Source: Carposina sasakii
Lineage: Eukaryota > Arthropoda > Insecta > Lepidoptera > Carposinidae
Assembly (NCBI GenBank): GCA_014607495.2
Contig: CP053163.1
Location: 2,026,716-2,090,715 of the forward strand
Direction of reading: 5' to 3'
Length of the DNA stretch: 64,000 nt
Made by a program: the position numbers and the translations under genes. The notes under the pieces were generated by a model. The model was not told where the DNA came from. It was given only the letters and a program-made list of their open reading frames with translations, and did no database searches. Below, in pieces: positions 26,126 through 37,130 of this stretch (positions within the stretch are counted from its first letter, which is position 1; each line of letters opens with the position of its first letter).

Positions 26126-26555
26126 ATGTAACTTTTGGAAATACATTTAATAATTTAACCATTTTCGCATAAGTTTTATGCAAGCATTAAATATTAGAAA
26201 TAGTTCAGTATCAGGTAATTTTTTAGCTCACCTTTGCTTAAAAAACCTGTATTTTCTATAAAATATTTCTGTTCACAATTTCGCAGCTGCCGTGTGAGCT
26301 CGGCCGGAAGCGAAGCGAAATTGCGCTTCCCACTCGCTTATTAAGGCGGCCCAGTTTCAAACGTGACAGTGTGAAAAATTATGGACAAAATGCGAAATTG
26401 CAAAGTGCTTGACGTAACAGCTGTTCACTTTGATAAACATGTGGCATATTTGTTTTATGGTGATGTGGTATCGAACCCACGCTATTGGATGTGTTAAATA
26501 TAGTATTCTCATTAGTTAACACATAAATAATGAGTATTGATTAATAGAACATAGA

Positions 26556-26598
26556 GAGGGGTGGTATAAACTTTACTCTGCCGGCACCACGCGGCTAA
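26556..26598 (-). mobile_element. SINE-R head fragment
   Basis: Only the 5' head remains (TTAGCCGCGTGGTGCCGGCA read on the minus strand), directly beside the TIR element starting at 26608. Confidence 0.65.
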
Positions 26599-26607
26599 TC
26601 AGATTAT

Positions 26608-27266
26608 TATGTACTATCAACCAAGGCGCCGCTGACACAATTCTAAAAATTTTTCGTTTGCAAGCTACGATAGTTCCTTGTCATACTCTTTACTGCTGCA
26701 TACCAATCTGTTCATTGTATCAATAATTTTTAAAAAAGTTACATAAAATGTGCCTTTGTCTTGAGAAACCCAAAACAACAGGAGAGGGCGTAAAAATCAT
26801 TGTTAAGAATATTCTTATGTTTGACATCTGTGCTAGTCAGCCAATATTTTTATTGTTTTACATTTTGTCAATAGTAAAAAAGTCTATTGTAATGTTTTTC
26901 TAACTTTCTGTTGAAAGGTGGTTTACTAACGCGCTGCAAACTAAACGAAACCTTAAGGCATGTCAGCGGCGCCTTGGTTTTAAATTTTATTTTTAAATTT
27001 ATAAATAAATAAATATTTACACACTACACAACATATTAAACTAGTCCCACATTAAGATCCCTAAGGTCTTGTGTCGTGGGTACTAAGCAACGGTATATAA
27101 ATACATAGATAAGTATAGAAACATCCATGACTCGGAAACAAACATCGATATTCATCATATCAATGTTGGCACCTACCGGGATTCGAACCCAGGTACTATG
27201 GCGTCGCAGGCAGGGTCACTACATACTAGACCAATCGGCCGTCAAAATGGTGGTTGATAGTACATA
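26608..27266. mobile_element. TIR DNA transposon split by a SINE insertion
   Basis: The left terminus (26608-26637) reads TATGTACTATCAACCAAGG and continues CGCCGCTGACA. Its reverse complement is found in two pieces on the right: TGTCAGCGGCGCCTTGGT at 26961-26978 and GGTTGATAGTACATA at 27252-27266. Between them lies a SINE-T2 copy. Without the SINE the element is about 400 bp, non-coding, with ~30-bp TIRs. Confidence 0.8.
26985..27246 (-). mobile_element. tRNA-derived SINE-T2 inside a transposon TIR
   Basis: Read on the minus strand it begins GACGGCCGATTGGTCTAGTA, has a B box (GGTTCGAATCCCGGTAGGTG), the body GTTTGTTTCCGAGTCATGG and ACACAAGACCTTAGGGATC, and an ATTT-rich tail. Copies: 37395-37620, 42588-42751, 50867-51070 and 62611-62830. 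Confidence 0.85.
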
Positions 27267-27651
27267 TTCACAAACACACCTATATTTCACTAGTTAATTC
27301 ATGAAATCTTACGTGGTTGTATGAATTTATCGCCGCTTTCAACAATCTAGCGACCGGTATCTAATATGTTAAGTGGTTATTTATATGTACAATTTGGGTT
27401 TCCTGAGAAAAAAAAAACAGGAAAGTTACTGTTAGGTAAGTACCCAATAGATATTTTTCACTTTCAGGACATTACAATGTAACATGGGTAACCTTTTTAT
27501 CCCCTCATAAATTAGGGTTCCTGTGGGAAATAAGAAAAAACCGAGCGCGGTTATTTTTGACGGAGAAAAAATATTGGTAGGCTGATGAGATGACGTATCT
27601 TGTTAAAGCAAGGCTTTAGCGATGCGGCAGCATAACTATTACTTATATATA

Positions 27652-27862
27652 TCTATACTAATATTATAAAGCTGAAGAGTTTGTTTGTTTGTTTGTTTGT
27701 TTGAACGCGCTAATCTCAGGAACTACTGGTCTGATTTGAAAAATTCTTTCAGTGTTAGATAGCCCATTTACCAAGGAAGGCTACAGTCTATACAACAACC
27801 TGCCCGGCTTCGCACGGGTACAACGCCCCCTCACGCGGACGAAGTCGTGGGCGGCTGCTAGT
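27652..27862 (+). mobile_element. Helitron-like element, first of two in tandem
   Basis: Starts TCTATACTAATATTATAAAG, includes four GTTT units and CTAATCTCAGGAACTACTGG, and ends ACGAAGTCGTGGGCGGCTGC followed by TAGT. 5' TC and 3' CTAG(T) termini fit Helitron ends. Confidence 0.65.
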
Positions 27863-28064
27863 GTATAATAAAGGCTAAAGTTTATGTTTGTTACTCTTTC
27901 ACATAAAAACGGCTTAAGCGATTATAGTTAAATTTGGTATAGAGTTATCTGACACCCTGGATTATTATAAAGGCTACTTTTTATTCCGGGAAAATGTGTT
28001 TATCCCGGATAATTTCGGCATTTTTCTACAGTCCACGCGGACGAAGTCGCGGGCGTCCACTAGT
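27863..28064 (+). mobile_element. Helitron-like element, second of two in tandem
   Basis: A related but different body (TTTATCCCGGATAATTTCGG) ending ACGCGGACGAAGTCGCGGGC GTCCACTAGT. CGCGGACGAAGTCGCG can fold as a short stem (7 pairs with a bulge) close to the CTAGT end. The same tail closes 48678-49016. Confidence 0.65.
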
Positions 28065-28110
28065 TACAGATACTTTTGGAAATAAAAAATTCCATTGATT
28101 TAGCTGTTAT

Positions 28111-28200
28111 TTCGAGTCTCAAATTTTGGAAATAGGTTCTCTATAGTGGGCTATTTACATAGCTTTTCGCTTAACATACCCTTTCTGTTACACCCTGTAT
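28111..28200. mobile_element. MITE family A, right half
   Basis: Matches the right arm of the palindromic element at 61587-61850, ending AACATACCCTTTCTGTTACA CCCTGTA. Confidence 0.75.
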
Positions 28201-29097
28201 GTGTGTACTTAAGTTTCATAAGGAATCAGTGAATGTGAATATAGTACAAATTTTTGCTATCGCATTGCTTTCTCATAAACAAGTAATACGAGGGCCGAGT
28301 AGGTATATGTAGGTGTATGAATGAAGGAAAGTTCTTCTTTATTTAATATTTATTGATGGCTGAAGTGTTCTAATAAAAGGCAAGCTATAAATACAAAATC
28401 TATATGTAGATGAAGTTATGTAGTTACATGTAATTAAACCTGTGGTAGGTTTTGTAATTGTTGGTGACTATTATCTGATCTACCTCGTTATTATCTGATT
28501 GGGGTTTATAATATTTCTCTTTTAAATAAAATGTATCTAAATGGGTACAATTATATTTTTGGTAGTGCCCGCGCCGATACGCGTCAAGGACAGCGCAAGG
28601 GCATTACATTTTTTCGAAGTCTTTATCGCTTTTTTTTCACCCTTGCAAAGCCGGGTAAGTCACTAGTACAGTTATAACATAGCTATGAATTAATATTTGG
28701 ATGTCTCTCACTCTTTCAAGCAAAAAGAACTAAAATGTTGATGACAATTAAGTTAATGTGTTGTTATACTTGTAAAATATCCCCTGGGTTAATATCAAAT
28801 CATTTATATCCATACAAAATCAAATAAAAACAAATTCTCTTAACCAGAATTATTTATTATTATATTGTTGTATAAGCTTATTAAGTATGATTATATATAG
28901 TTATTATGTTATTTTATTTCCTCATTAAGACATTAATTGGGTCATATTTAAGCTCTTACTAGGTCAGACGTCTTATATGTGTTACCAAATGCTTTATAGG
29001 GAGGGAATATATTTATAACAAGTTGAACCCAAACAATCGTATGTACTTTAATAATTATAATATATTTATAATTTAGTACTATTATATATTTATAATG

Positions 29098-29300
29098 TAG
29101 CCGCGTCGTGCCGGCAGTTCCCGTGGGTATCGTACGAGGCGATTAAGGGTTTCCGGGAGGCGGGCAGCAGCGCCTCCCGTACTGACAACATAGTCTGAAA
29201 ATCACACTGGGGTCACCAACCCGCCTGTGACAGTAGCCTTGTGGCGTGCCCTGGGGGAGGCCTACGTCCAGCAGTGGACTGCAATAGGCTGAAGCAGATT
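29098..29300 (+). mobile_element. SINE-R, internally deleted, followed by inverted tail
   Basis: It has the head GTAGCCGCGTCGTGCCGGCAG and the tail GGACTGCAATAGGCTGAAG, but the expected TACCACCCC segment and part of the middle are missing. At 29320-29361 a tail fragment lies in the opposite orientation. Confidence 0.75.
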
Positions 29301-30649
29301 TATAATTTAACGGCATAGTACTATTGCAGTTCACTGCTGGACGTAGGCCACCCCCAGGCATAATTTAAGAACCGATTTGTGCGGGTTATTAAAAATATTG
29401 CCTATAATTTGCATAGGTTTTCAGTTTTTAATATTTCTCAAAATATATTTTGAATATCTATGAATTACTTTTTTGTGCTGAACCCTAACTCTGCGAGTCC
29501 GAACCGCTCTTGGCCGGTTCTATTTAGATCCATCCAGTTTTTATCCGGTTTCGACCGTTAATGAGGCGCTGGCACGGGCACCGCCAGGCTATTGTAAGCG
29601 TTCCAGATTTGAAATCCAGTTTGAAATGTGACGTAGAATAGGATATTGTCCGGGTTCTTGACGTTTTATAATATCTATTATTCCTTTTTTAATTTGAACT
29701 TTAGATGGAATTCATCATCGGTATAATTTAGAGAAAAGATAAGGGCTGGTTTTTGCAAACGTCAGATTCGAAGAATATAGTTGATGCGGTTGATGCCCGT
29801 TTGTTTCTATGGTTGATGCTGTCTCTATCAATATCAAGTTTAAAAAAAAGACAGCATCAACTTTATTCTTCAAATAGGCGTCTTCTTCAAATAATATCTT
29901 TACTTTCTTTACTTCACTTTAAATCTTTCTAGTATTGGGTTACTAGTAATAGCAGGGAAGAGCGCTGTATGCTGAAATACAGGCAAGAAGCCTAGTTTAG
30001 CAACAGATACTCTTAATAAAAAATGTTGCATTAATCTCTAGCCATTAAGGGATAATATCTTTAAGTAAGACTAAAAAAATAATTAATTAATGTATATTCC
30101 CTATTCAACTAGGTACTATATGAAACTTCTTGAATAAATAAATAATTATTAAAAATTAATATTAATATAATCTGTCTTTGTAAAAATCTGCCCTAAAAAG
30201 ATGAATATATCCAAATAGTTTCAATCCTTAACAGCTAACACAACCTTTGGTTTCCTTAAATAGCGATGCCGTTGCAAAGCGCCTGTGAAGGACTTTTCAC
30301 ATGTCGGCACCGCAAAGACGGCTGCCTTTTTAACTGATGTTTTATGGCAACAACGCCATTTTAGAGCCTCATTTTTTATTTTTTTTATTTATTTATTTAT
30401 AATAAAGAGGTATAGTACAAATTTGCATTAGTATATGCCCTGAAAAACTGTTTCAACAGTTGTTTCAGACAAACTGTCTGCAGGAGTGGCTTAGCTTTAC
30501 TTCCACGGCTTGCTCACTATCTTGATGAATTTAATGATAATGACTCAGGTATATTCTTCTATGCTACCCCGTAAGGGATAAAGGCGTGATTATATGTATG
30601 ATTATATATGTATGACTTAGGTATATAATGGATTACGATTTACGACTAT

Positions 30650-30745
30650 TTATATAACAAACGCTTTTCAGTGTTTTTCGCCTCAGAATCATGGTCTAAA
30701 GTCAGCATGTCCATATTTTCCTGACTGTCACTCACATCTTGTATA
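30650..30745. mobile_element. MITE family B, right-end fragment
   Basis: Shares GTTTTTCGCCTCAGAATCATGG and the end TGACTGTCACTCACATCTTG with the family B element at 53318-53701. Confidence 0.55.
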
Positions 30746-30780
30746 TAAAAACGTGACATAGGTATAATTTATACGCAAGT

Positions 30781-30963
30781 TTGCTTCGTGTGATAGATAA
30801 TATTCTTTCTGACCTTAAAAATCTCCTCCTCTCTTTTATTTCAGGAGATGTTGTCATTCTCGGAGATTTTAACTGTCACCATTTTCTTTGGGGTTCTTCC
30901 CATTGCTGTCATTGTTCAGATTCCGTAGTCGAGTTGTGTCAACATGTCAATGTGCAACATTAA
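30781..30963 (+). pseudogene. Endonuclease-domain fragment of a non-LTR retrotransposon
   Basis: The frame encodes LLSFISGDVVILGDFNCHHF and LWGSSH. The pattern (V/I)ILGDFNxHHxxWGS is the hallmark of the AP-type endonuclease of LINE elements (jockey/CR1-like groups), including the Asp-Phe-Asn catalytic region. Only about 60 residues survive; the frame then closes with a stop after NVQH. The following open frame to 31306 is not recognisable as reverse transcriptase. A dead fragment, unrelated in sequence to the RTE-like copy at 39336-39802. Confidence 0.75.
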
Positions 30964-32393
30964 TAACGTCAAGTCCCACAAGAAAAATAAAATACTCTTT
31001 CGCAGAAAACCTTCCATACTCCCATATGTTAAAAGAGCTATTAATACTATTCATTTCATTAATACAAAAGTAAACGACATACACTCGGTCAAAGGCATTA
31101 ATTATAGGTCTTCAAGGAAATCGATCATTAATCAACCCCCACCCCCTTGCAACCCCGCATCCTCTACAACGTTCGTATTATCAATTATTTTATCTTATAA
31201 ACGGGTTTTCGCGCTTATGCAATTAGTGATAAGGTTCTGTTTGAAGGAGGTTATATTGAGGTTTTTAAATAAAGAATATCTAGGTCTTATGTGTAGGTTT
31301 TTTTAAGGTTTTATGCGGATATATGTTAATAGGACGCTAAACTACCTATAGGTTATTTGCTATTATTTGAGATTCGACGGGAAAAGCTGGAAGGGTGCAG
31401 GTGTAATTTTCTTGTGAAAATCAAAAATTATTTGTAAATGGCTTGCATGTGTCCGTAAAGTGATGTTTTCTGGTAGATAAGTTATATTTTGATTACTTGT
31501 GATGTGAATCTAGTGCGTGTGCATGGTTTTATACGCAGGTAAGCCGAGTAAAACTTTAGCCGGAATACGATCTCTTCATGGGCGTATGTATAGGTAAGTT
31601 GTTTCTGCGATAATTTTTCATTTTTACTAACTTTACACTTGTTCTTGAGGATTTTCCCGACATTTCCATTCATCATCATCATTATCATCCATCATAAATT
31701 CAGAAATTATTTACTAAAGACAATGGCTGTCTGGGCTTAGTTCCCCTTGCCTTTCCTTCGGGATAAACTAAACAACAACAACAACTATTATTATTTGAAA
31801 TAATGATATCGTAAAACGCTTTCGTTTCTACGTTACATTTTTAATCTAGGAACTATTTCTAGTCGTCGTAGAATCATCAGTCTCCAAGAAATAAAACTCA
31901 GATCATCTTTATTTACTTTATTTTTAGTTTTTTATTTTGAAAAGTTATGCAAAACTTTTTAAAATTCGTTGATTTAATTTTTAAAATAAAAAGTAACACT
32001 CAAATAGAAGCAAACTTCATAATTTTTATATATACTTTTTTTTATCTTGTGAAAATCTTTTTTCAAGAAAAATTAAATATACCTACCTACTGGAATCATA
32101 ACAGGATTAAACAATCTATGTATATATCACTTTATCAAAATATATTTAACTACCAGAGTAATTTAACAACACGCGAATATCAACGTCAAATAAATCGACC
32201 ACTTCGGACTGCTTCAGCTGAATTTGAAATGTCAGTAAATAAATTGTTACCACTAAAATGCATTAGTTCGATTTAACGTACGTTTCACTGAGATTTTACT
32301 GACCATATGCAGGAAACGTGGATATTTTAGTGCCTGCCATGTGTATATAAAATACGCTAGTTTCATAAAATCTTCTATAATATACGCTATACT

Positions 32394-32610
32394 CAGCTGC
32401 GTGGTGCCGGCAGAGATTAAGGGTTTCCGGGAGGTGGGCAGCACAGCGCCTTCCGTACTGACAACATAGTCCGAAAATCACACTGCGGTTACCAACCCGC
32501 CTGCCCAACGTAGTGACTACGGGCAAAACCCCCCTGTGGCAGTAGCCTTGTGGCGTGCCCTGGGGGTAGGCCTACGTCCAGCAGTGGACTGCAATGGGCT
32601 GAAGAAGACG
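32394..32610 (+). mobile_element. SINE-R, internally deleted head
   Basis: Head GCTGCGTGGTGCCGGCAGAG is joined directly to ATTAAGGGTTTCCGGGAGG, so the TACCACCCC...GTACGAGGC segment is missing. The tail is CAGCAGTGGACTGCAATGGG then CTGAAGAAG. Confidence 0.75.
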
Positions 32611-32725
32611 TATATATTATACAGAATAGTATTTTAAACGTAAAATTGCTGACGGAATTAGCAATATTGTTTTTACATGCAGTGTTTGAATGCACTGCAT
32701 AAATATTCAAAGGTATAAAATATAT

Positions 32726-32860
32726 CCTGTACTGATGCGAGGCTTCAATAGAATACATCAGCTGCATCTCCTTCAGTGCATGCCTAAGAGTCGTCTAGGG
32801 AACTCGGGCATTCTCTCAGGCGATAACCTAATAACTTGTCACTCAATAATCATTTACACC
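32726..32860 (+). repeat. Dispersed repeat family E copy
   Basis: Shares TGTACTGATGCGAGGCTTCA, CAGCTGCATCTCCTTC and AAGAGTCG with 45750-45962. Confidence 0.65.
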
Positions 32861-32998
32861 TGGGGGGCAATTCTTGAAAATTTATGAACCGAAACGCAAC
32901 CACTAACGAACCGTTAACCAATATAATACTTACCGCTTCAGTAATAAGGTATATTTTAGCACGCAACCGTCGCGAGTATGACAGAATAAAGGCTCGAG
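32861..32998. mobile_element. TIR family D, half element
   Basis: GGGGGGCAATTCTTGAAAATT, ACCGAAACGCAACC and GAGTATGACAGAATAA match, in opposite orientation, the right arm of the element at 62340-62577. Confidence 0.5.
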
Positions 32999-33001
32999 AA
33001 C

Positions 33002-33158
33002 ACCAGATGCGTGTGCGTGCACGTAAGCGTAGACGTACACGTATCTCTGAGTTTAATGTATAGAACTGTCACCGCTTGACGTCTATGCTTACGTCTACGC
33101 ATACGCATCCGGTCTGCCCGTGCCTATACAGTTCCATATATTACAACTCAGAGGTACG
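33002..33158. repeat. Two interleaved inverted repeats
   Basis: Arm X (33002-33036, ACCAGATGCGTGTGCGTGCA...) pairs with X' (33079-33113), and arm Y (33040-33069) pairs with Y' (33128-33158). The order is X-Y-X'-Y', not a simple nested hairpin. Arms are about 30-35 bp with few mismatches. No coding frame. Confidence 0.75.
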
Positions 33159-33773
33159 TTCACTATGGGTGCGCCCACCACCGGGTCCTACACCCTCCAC
33201 TGACCCTCGGATCTGATAACTCATAATTGCGACAACAGGCACTTGCACTAACTACAATCGCCATGAGAAACCAGACCCGAGCACCTAGCATGCAAGACGA
33301 TACATTGCACCATTCCGAAATCAAAACTAGATACATATGTTTCGCCAACAACCGTGGCATCCTCAGGATTATAGAAATTAATAAATTAGTAAACCACTAA
33401 TTATTATGAACCTCTAAAACCCAACACATTACTTACACAGAATTAACTACCCTCTACTAAGTATTAAAAAATATATAAATAATTACCCACCATTATTTAT
33501 ATTTCAAATAAATATATACTATTTGTGCACACAAACCAAATAGTATTGGGTGAATTAATTAAATTTAAATGAAAAAATTCAAAAATTCACCAAAATATTG
33601 ATAAATTAGTAAAGAAAAACATATTCCATTGCCCACAAAAACAAAAATTGTTATTGACATTGACAAGCCATTACACTCTAAGGCCACTATTCATTTATTT
33701 ATTCTAGCTACTGAATTCAACAGTGGAGAAGAAAATTCAACCTGTTCATTTAAAAAAAAAAAAAAAAATAGTA

Positions 33774-33922
33774 TGGAGAATTTTGAAATATCTCAGGAAT
33801 TTTCATACAATCTTGAAAAATAAACATGTGATTTCAAGTCTCAAATTTTGTGGGTAGGTTCTCTACAGTGGGCTATTTACGTCGTTTTTTGCTTAACATA
33901 CCCTTTTTGTTACACCCTGTAT
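33774..33922. mobile_element. MITE family A, right half with centre
   Basis: Contains ATACAATCTTGAAAAATAAAC, CTACAGTGGGCTATTTACGT and the terminus TTTTTGTTACACCCTGTA, as in 61587-61850; the left arm is missing. Confidence 0.75.
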
Positions 33923-34054
33923 ACTTCAAAATATCCAAAAAATCTTTTCAGTTTAAATAAAATATGGTATAAGTGTATAATGGTGTAATGGTAAGTATCT
34001 TTACCACTGACAAGTTATTATGTGAATCTTCACACTTGTTGTGGTATACATCTT

Positions 34055-35285
34055 ATACGTTTAATCATTGACATAATGAATGCAAAATAAATATAAAAAG
34101 CCTATACTTAATAGGCAAAATATAAATATTCTGTTGTAGCTCAATCTCACAACAAGGTTTTAACGACATAATCTATTACAATTTTATTGTGGATGGAGTT
34201 GGTTGATAGAGGTTGATAAGAATCAACAATAAAACTATATTTATAATCCTAACTACTTTTAATATCAATTTAGATAAAAAATTAGCATTATATTACAAAT
34301 ACGACGTTAAGTTTTAGCCAATTTAACAGATACGCTAAATTCTAAACTAGTTAATTGAGATGTCGTGCCTTATATTACAATGAAATGTCAAAAAACAACA
34401 GAAAACTAATATTCAATTTTACCATTCAGAAACATCGTCATTACGATCGTTAGTTCAAATTTTACCAATAGCACTTTATTTTAAAAAAAATGTACCTACT
34501 TGTCAGAAAAGTAACTTTATCAAAATCTCATATTAGTTGAATTGCCTGCCAGTTCAAGAATGTACTTTATTCTGAGGTAAAAACACCGCCCTGTCTATAT
34601 AGGTCACTCCATCAATCAATAATTCAAAACATACACAATACAATTGACACGTGAGCTGTCCATCGACAAGTATAGTAATGTCTGTATAATTTGTTCGTAT
34701 AATGTGGTTTTTAAATATTTTTTGGTCAAAGATGGTGAGTTAGATACAATATGGTGATACGATTATTTTCGAAGTTCGACGCATTATGGTTTTTTCCGCA
34801 GAATCCTATAGATTAAATTTAAAATGGCCAAAGATTTAGAAGCTTTTAGATTTACATATCCCTTTTGCATATACCTATGAATAAATCTTCTTCTTCAGCC
34901 TATTGCAGTCCACTGCTGGACATAGGCCTCCCTCAGGGCATGCCACAAGGCACTGCCACAGGGGGGGGGTTTGCCCATAGTCACCACGCTGGGCAGGCGG
35001 GTTGGTGACCGTCTGATTTTTGGACTATATTGTCAGCATGGGAGGCGCTGCTGCCCACCTCCCGGAAACCCTTAATCGCCTCGTACGATACCCACGGGCA
35101 GGCATAAACTCTACTCTGCTGATACCACGCAGCAATTAACCAACTCCGTCCACAGTAAAATTATAATACATTTTGTCATTAAAACCTTCTTGTGAGATTG
35201 AGCTACAACAGAATATTTATATTTTTCCTATTAAGTATAGATTTTTATATTTATTTTGCATTAATTATGTCAATGATTAACATAA
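34055..35285. mobile_element. Long-TIR element (about 150-bp arms) carrying a SINE
   Basis: The arm at about 34055-34204 (TTAATCATTGACATAATGAA ... GTAGCTCAATCTCAC ... GGAGTTGGTT) reappears reverse-complemented at about 35138-35285 (CCAACTCCGTCCACAG ... GTGAGATTGAGCTAC ... GTCAATGATTAA). The ~930-bp interior has no long frame and holds a SINE-R copy at 34886-35135. Superfamily unknown; the outer boundary is uncertain by some bases. Confidence 0.75.
34886..35135 (-). mobile_element. SINE-R, minus strand, inside a long-TIR element
   Basis: Near full-length reverse copy, from the GAAGAAGA-type tail at 34886 to the head GCTGCGTGGTATCAGCAGAG at about 35135. It abuts the inner edge of the right arm. 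Confidence 0.8.
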
Positions 35286-35319
35286 CAACGTACAGTCGAA
35301 ACTACTGTTTAGGAAAGGT

Positions 35320-35420
35320 CGTCGCTAGCCTCTTGCAGTCCACTGCTAGACATAGGCCTCCCCGAGATGACGCCACACGGCTTAATTTCCCGTTTTTGCC
35401 ATCCAGTCACGAGCATCCAC
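35320..35420 (-). mobile_element. RTE-like LINE 3' end fragment
   Basis: Reads GTGACTGGATGGCAAAAACG ... GGCCTATGTCTAGCAGTGGA on the minus strand, like the 3' end of the 39336-39802 copy (GTGACTGGATGGCAACAACG). Confidence 0.7.
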
Positions 35421-35514
35421 TAGTGGTTAAAAGTCCATAAACATTTCGCCGTCCGACTAGAAGGAAATGAAATTAAATGTTTATTGAATGTGACATTAGG
35501 TACAGTTTGAAGTT

Positions 35515-35775
35515 ACATAAATAAATACATATAATCACTCCTTTATCACTTACGGGGTCAGAGCACCAAGGGCCGATAGAACCACATGGTGCCACTTCTG
35601 ACCAATTTTGAGGGTATAGTTGAGATGCTGAAGTTCGGTTTGTAGTGGTAGGTGGTCAGCCCATCGCCTACAAAACACCAAGACTCTCTTGTCCCTCTAC
35701 TGACTTGTACAGTATGCCCGGGAAGAGAAGCAGTTGTTATATTATACGTTTTTTTCCTCCCAGAGCAGCATAGAA
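35515..35775 (+). repeat. Dispersed repeat family F copy
   Basis: Contains ATAATCACTCCTTTATCACT, GGTGCCACTTCTGACCAATT, CTTGTCCCTCTACTGACTTG and CTCCCAGAGCAGCATAGAAG. Close copy at 60705-60975, partial at 55690-55845. Class unknown. Confidence 0.7.
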
Positions 35776-36004
35776 GTTTGTAGTTGTGGATGCATAAAGT
35801 AGTATCACTGAATGTCTACCTTTTTCAGGCGTACACTCACTTGCTAAGGGCGCATGTCTTAATCATTGCGCTATTATCGCTTCTTAAGAGTTCTATAAAG
35901 GATTTTCTGGGTCTACGTTTTTTTTTATGTACTTTCGTTAATCGCCTTAAATCCATCCTACCTACATGCGCACTCATAACAAAGTTCATTCATTTATATA
36001 GATT

Positions 36005-36075
36005 TTCCCAAAAATGGGGTTGCTAGAAATGCAGGATCGCGAAGGTGATCTCACAGCCAGAAACGGACCTTTCGG
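36005..36075 (-). repeat. Family E fragment
   Basis: AAAATGGGGTTGCTAGAA.TGCAGGATCGCGAA.GTGATC and CAGCCA resemble the minus-strand pieces at 56105-56165 and 57510-57605. Confidence 0.45.
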
Positions 36076-36416
36076 ACGGAAAACCTTTCATATTAAAACT
36101 TATTCTTATAAGTACTTATTTCGCACCTATATTTTGGAATGTGTGCTATAATCCGTGAAGTGGTTATTCCCTTTTTGGGGTTCCGTACGTAAAGGGCGAA
36201 ACGGAACCCTATTACTAAGACTCCGATGTCTATCTGTCGCATGTTTGTATCATAAACCGTGAATACCATAAATAATAGACCATTCTACAGCTGAGATAAA
36301 AATGTCCTCCATATTAATTAGGTATATTAGTAGATTTATTTGAACAATAATCAACCTGTTAACTAAAATTTAAATCATGGTATTTTACCCTTACAATCTT
36401 AACTAGATATTTAACC

Positions 36417-36855
36417 GTACTGCCGCGTAGTCATAATTCGTAGCTTTACTACGAATAAACTGTCGCGCTACGAAGCTGCTACGCATTTTTGATACCAACT
36501 TTATAACAGTAATTCAAAATTATTAATTTATTTATTAATTCCAATTTAATTACACCACATTTTGACATTAAAATATTTTGATTATACTCTTGACTGTACT
36601 CTCGCGGAGTCATAAACCGTAACATTACTACGAACATACTTACGAAACCGCTCCGAATTTACTACGAATATTTGATACCAACTTTATACCAGATATTAAA
36701 AATTATTTACTAAACAATTCAAATAAAATTATACCACATTTCGACATCCAAATATTTTGACTATACCGTCTCGCAGTCATAAACCGTAGCAGAACTACAC
36801 GAGTCACCGCTACGACTTTACTACGAATTTTTATACCAAAACTTTAGACCAGATA
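36417..36855. repeat. Divergent tandem array, three units of about 170-180 bp
   Basis: Three successive units share AGTCATAA(A/T)(C/T)CGTA, TACTACGAA, TTTGATACCAACTTTATA and ACCACATTT(T/C)GACAT, followed by AAATATTTTGA. The AGTCAT landmark falls at 36429, 36608 and 36775, spacings 179 and 167. Units differ at many sites, so the array is old or each unit is a separate insertion. Confidence 0.7.
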
Positions 36856-36944
36856 TTTTCACAATTTATTTTTTTCTAACCACATTCTTGATACATATAC
36901 CATCGGCGAAAAAAAAAACTACACCTCACACCAAAACACAGGAC

Positions 36945-37130
36945 CAATCGATGGTCGGTTCACATCACGTGGTGGCGACGGGTCGTGCGACGCGACCGTG
37001 CGCGTTCGCGGCGGGAAGGCGACTGTGCGCGCGCCGCCCGCTTCGGTCAATACCGCCGCGCCCATCCGCCCTTACCACCTGTGTCGCTTGTCAACACTCG
37101 CCCAGGCTGTGCGGTCAGCGATGGTCTTAG
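36945..37130. promoter_or_regulatory. CpG-dense block, possible promoter or non-coding exon
   Basis: After a repeat array and before AT-rich DNA, this ~185-bp stretch is packed with CG dinucleotides (GCGACGCGACCGTGCGCG, GCGCGCGCCGCCCGC). A plus-strand frame runs through it (80 codons from 36888) but shows biased Arg/Pro/Ala composition and no family resemblance. On the minus strand AGGTGGTAAGG could serve as a donor. It could be the first exon and promoter of a longer unc-13 isoform, but nothing in the sequence proves it. Confidence 0.35.
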
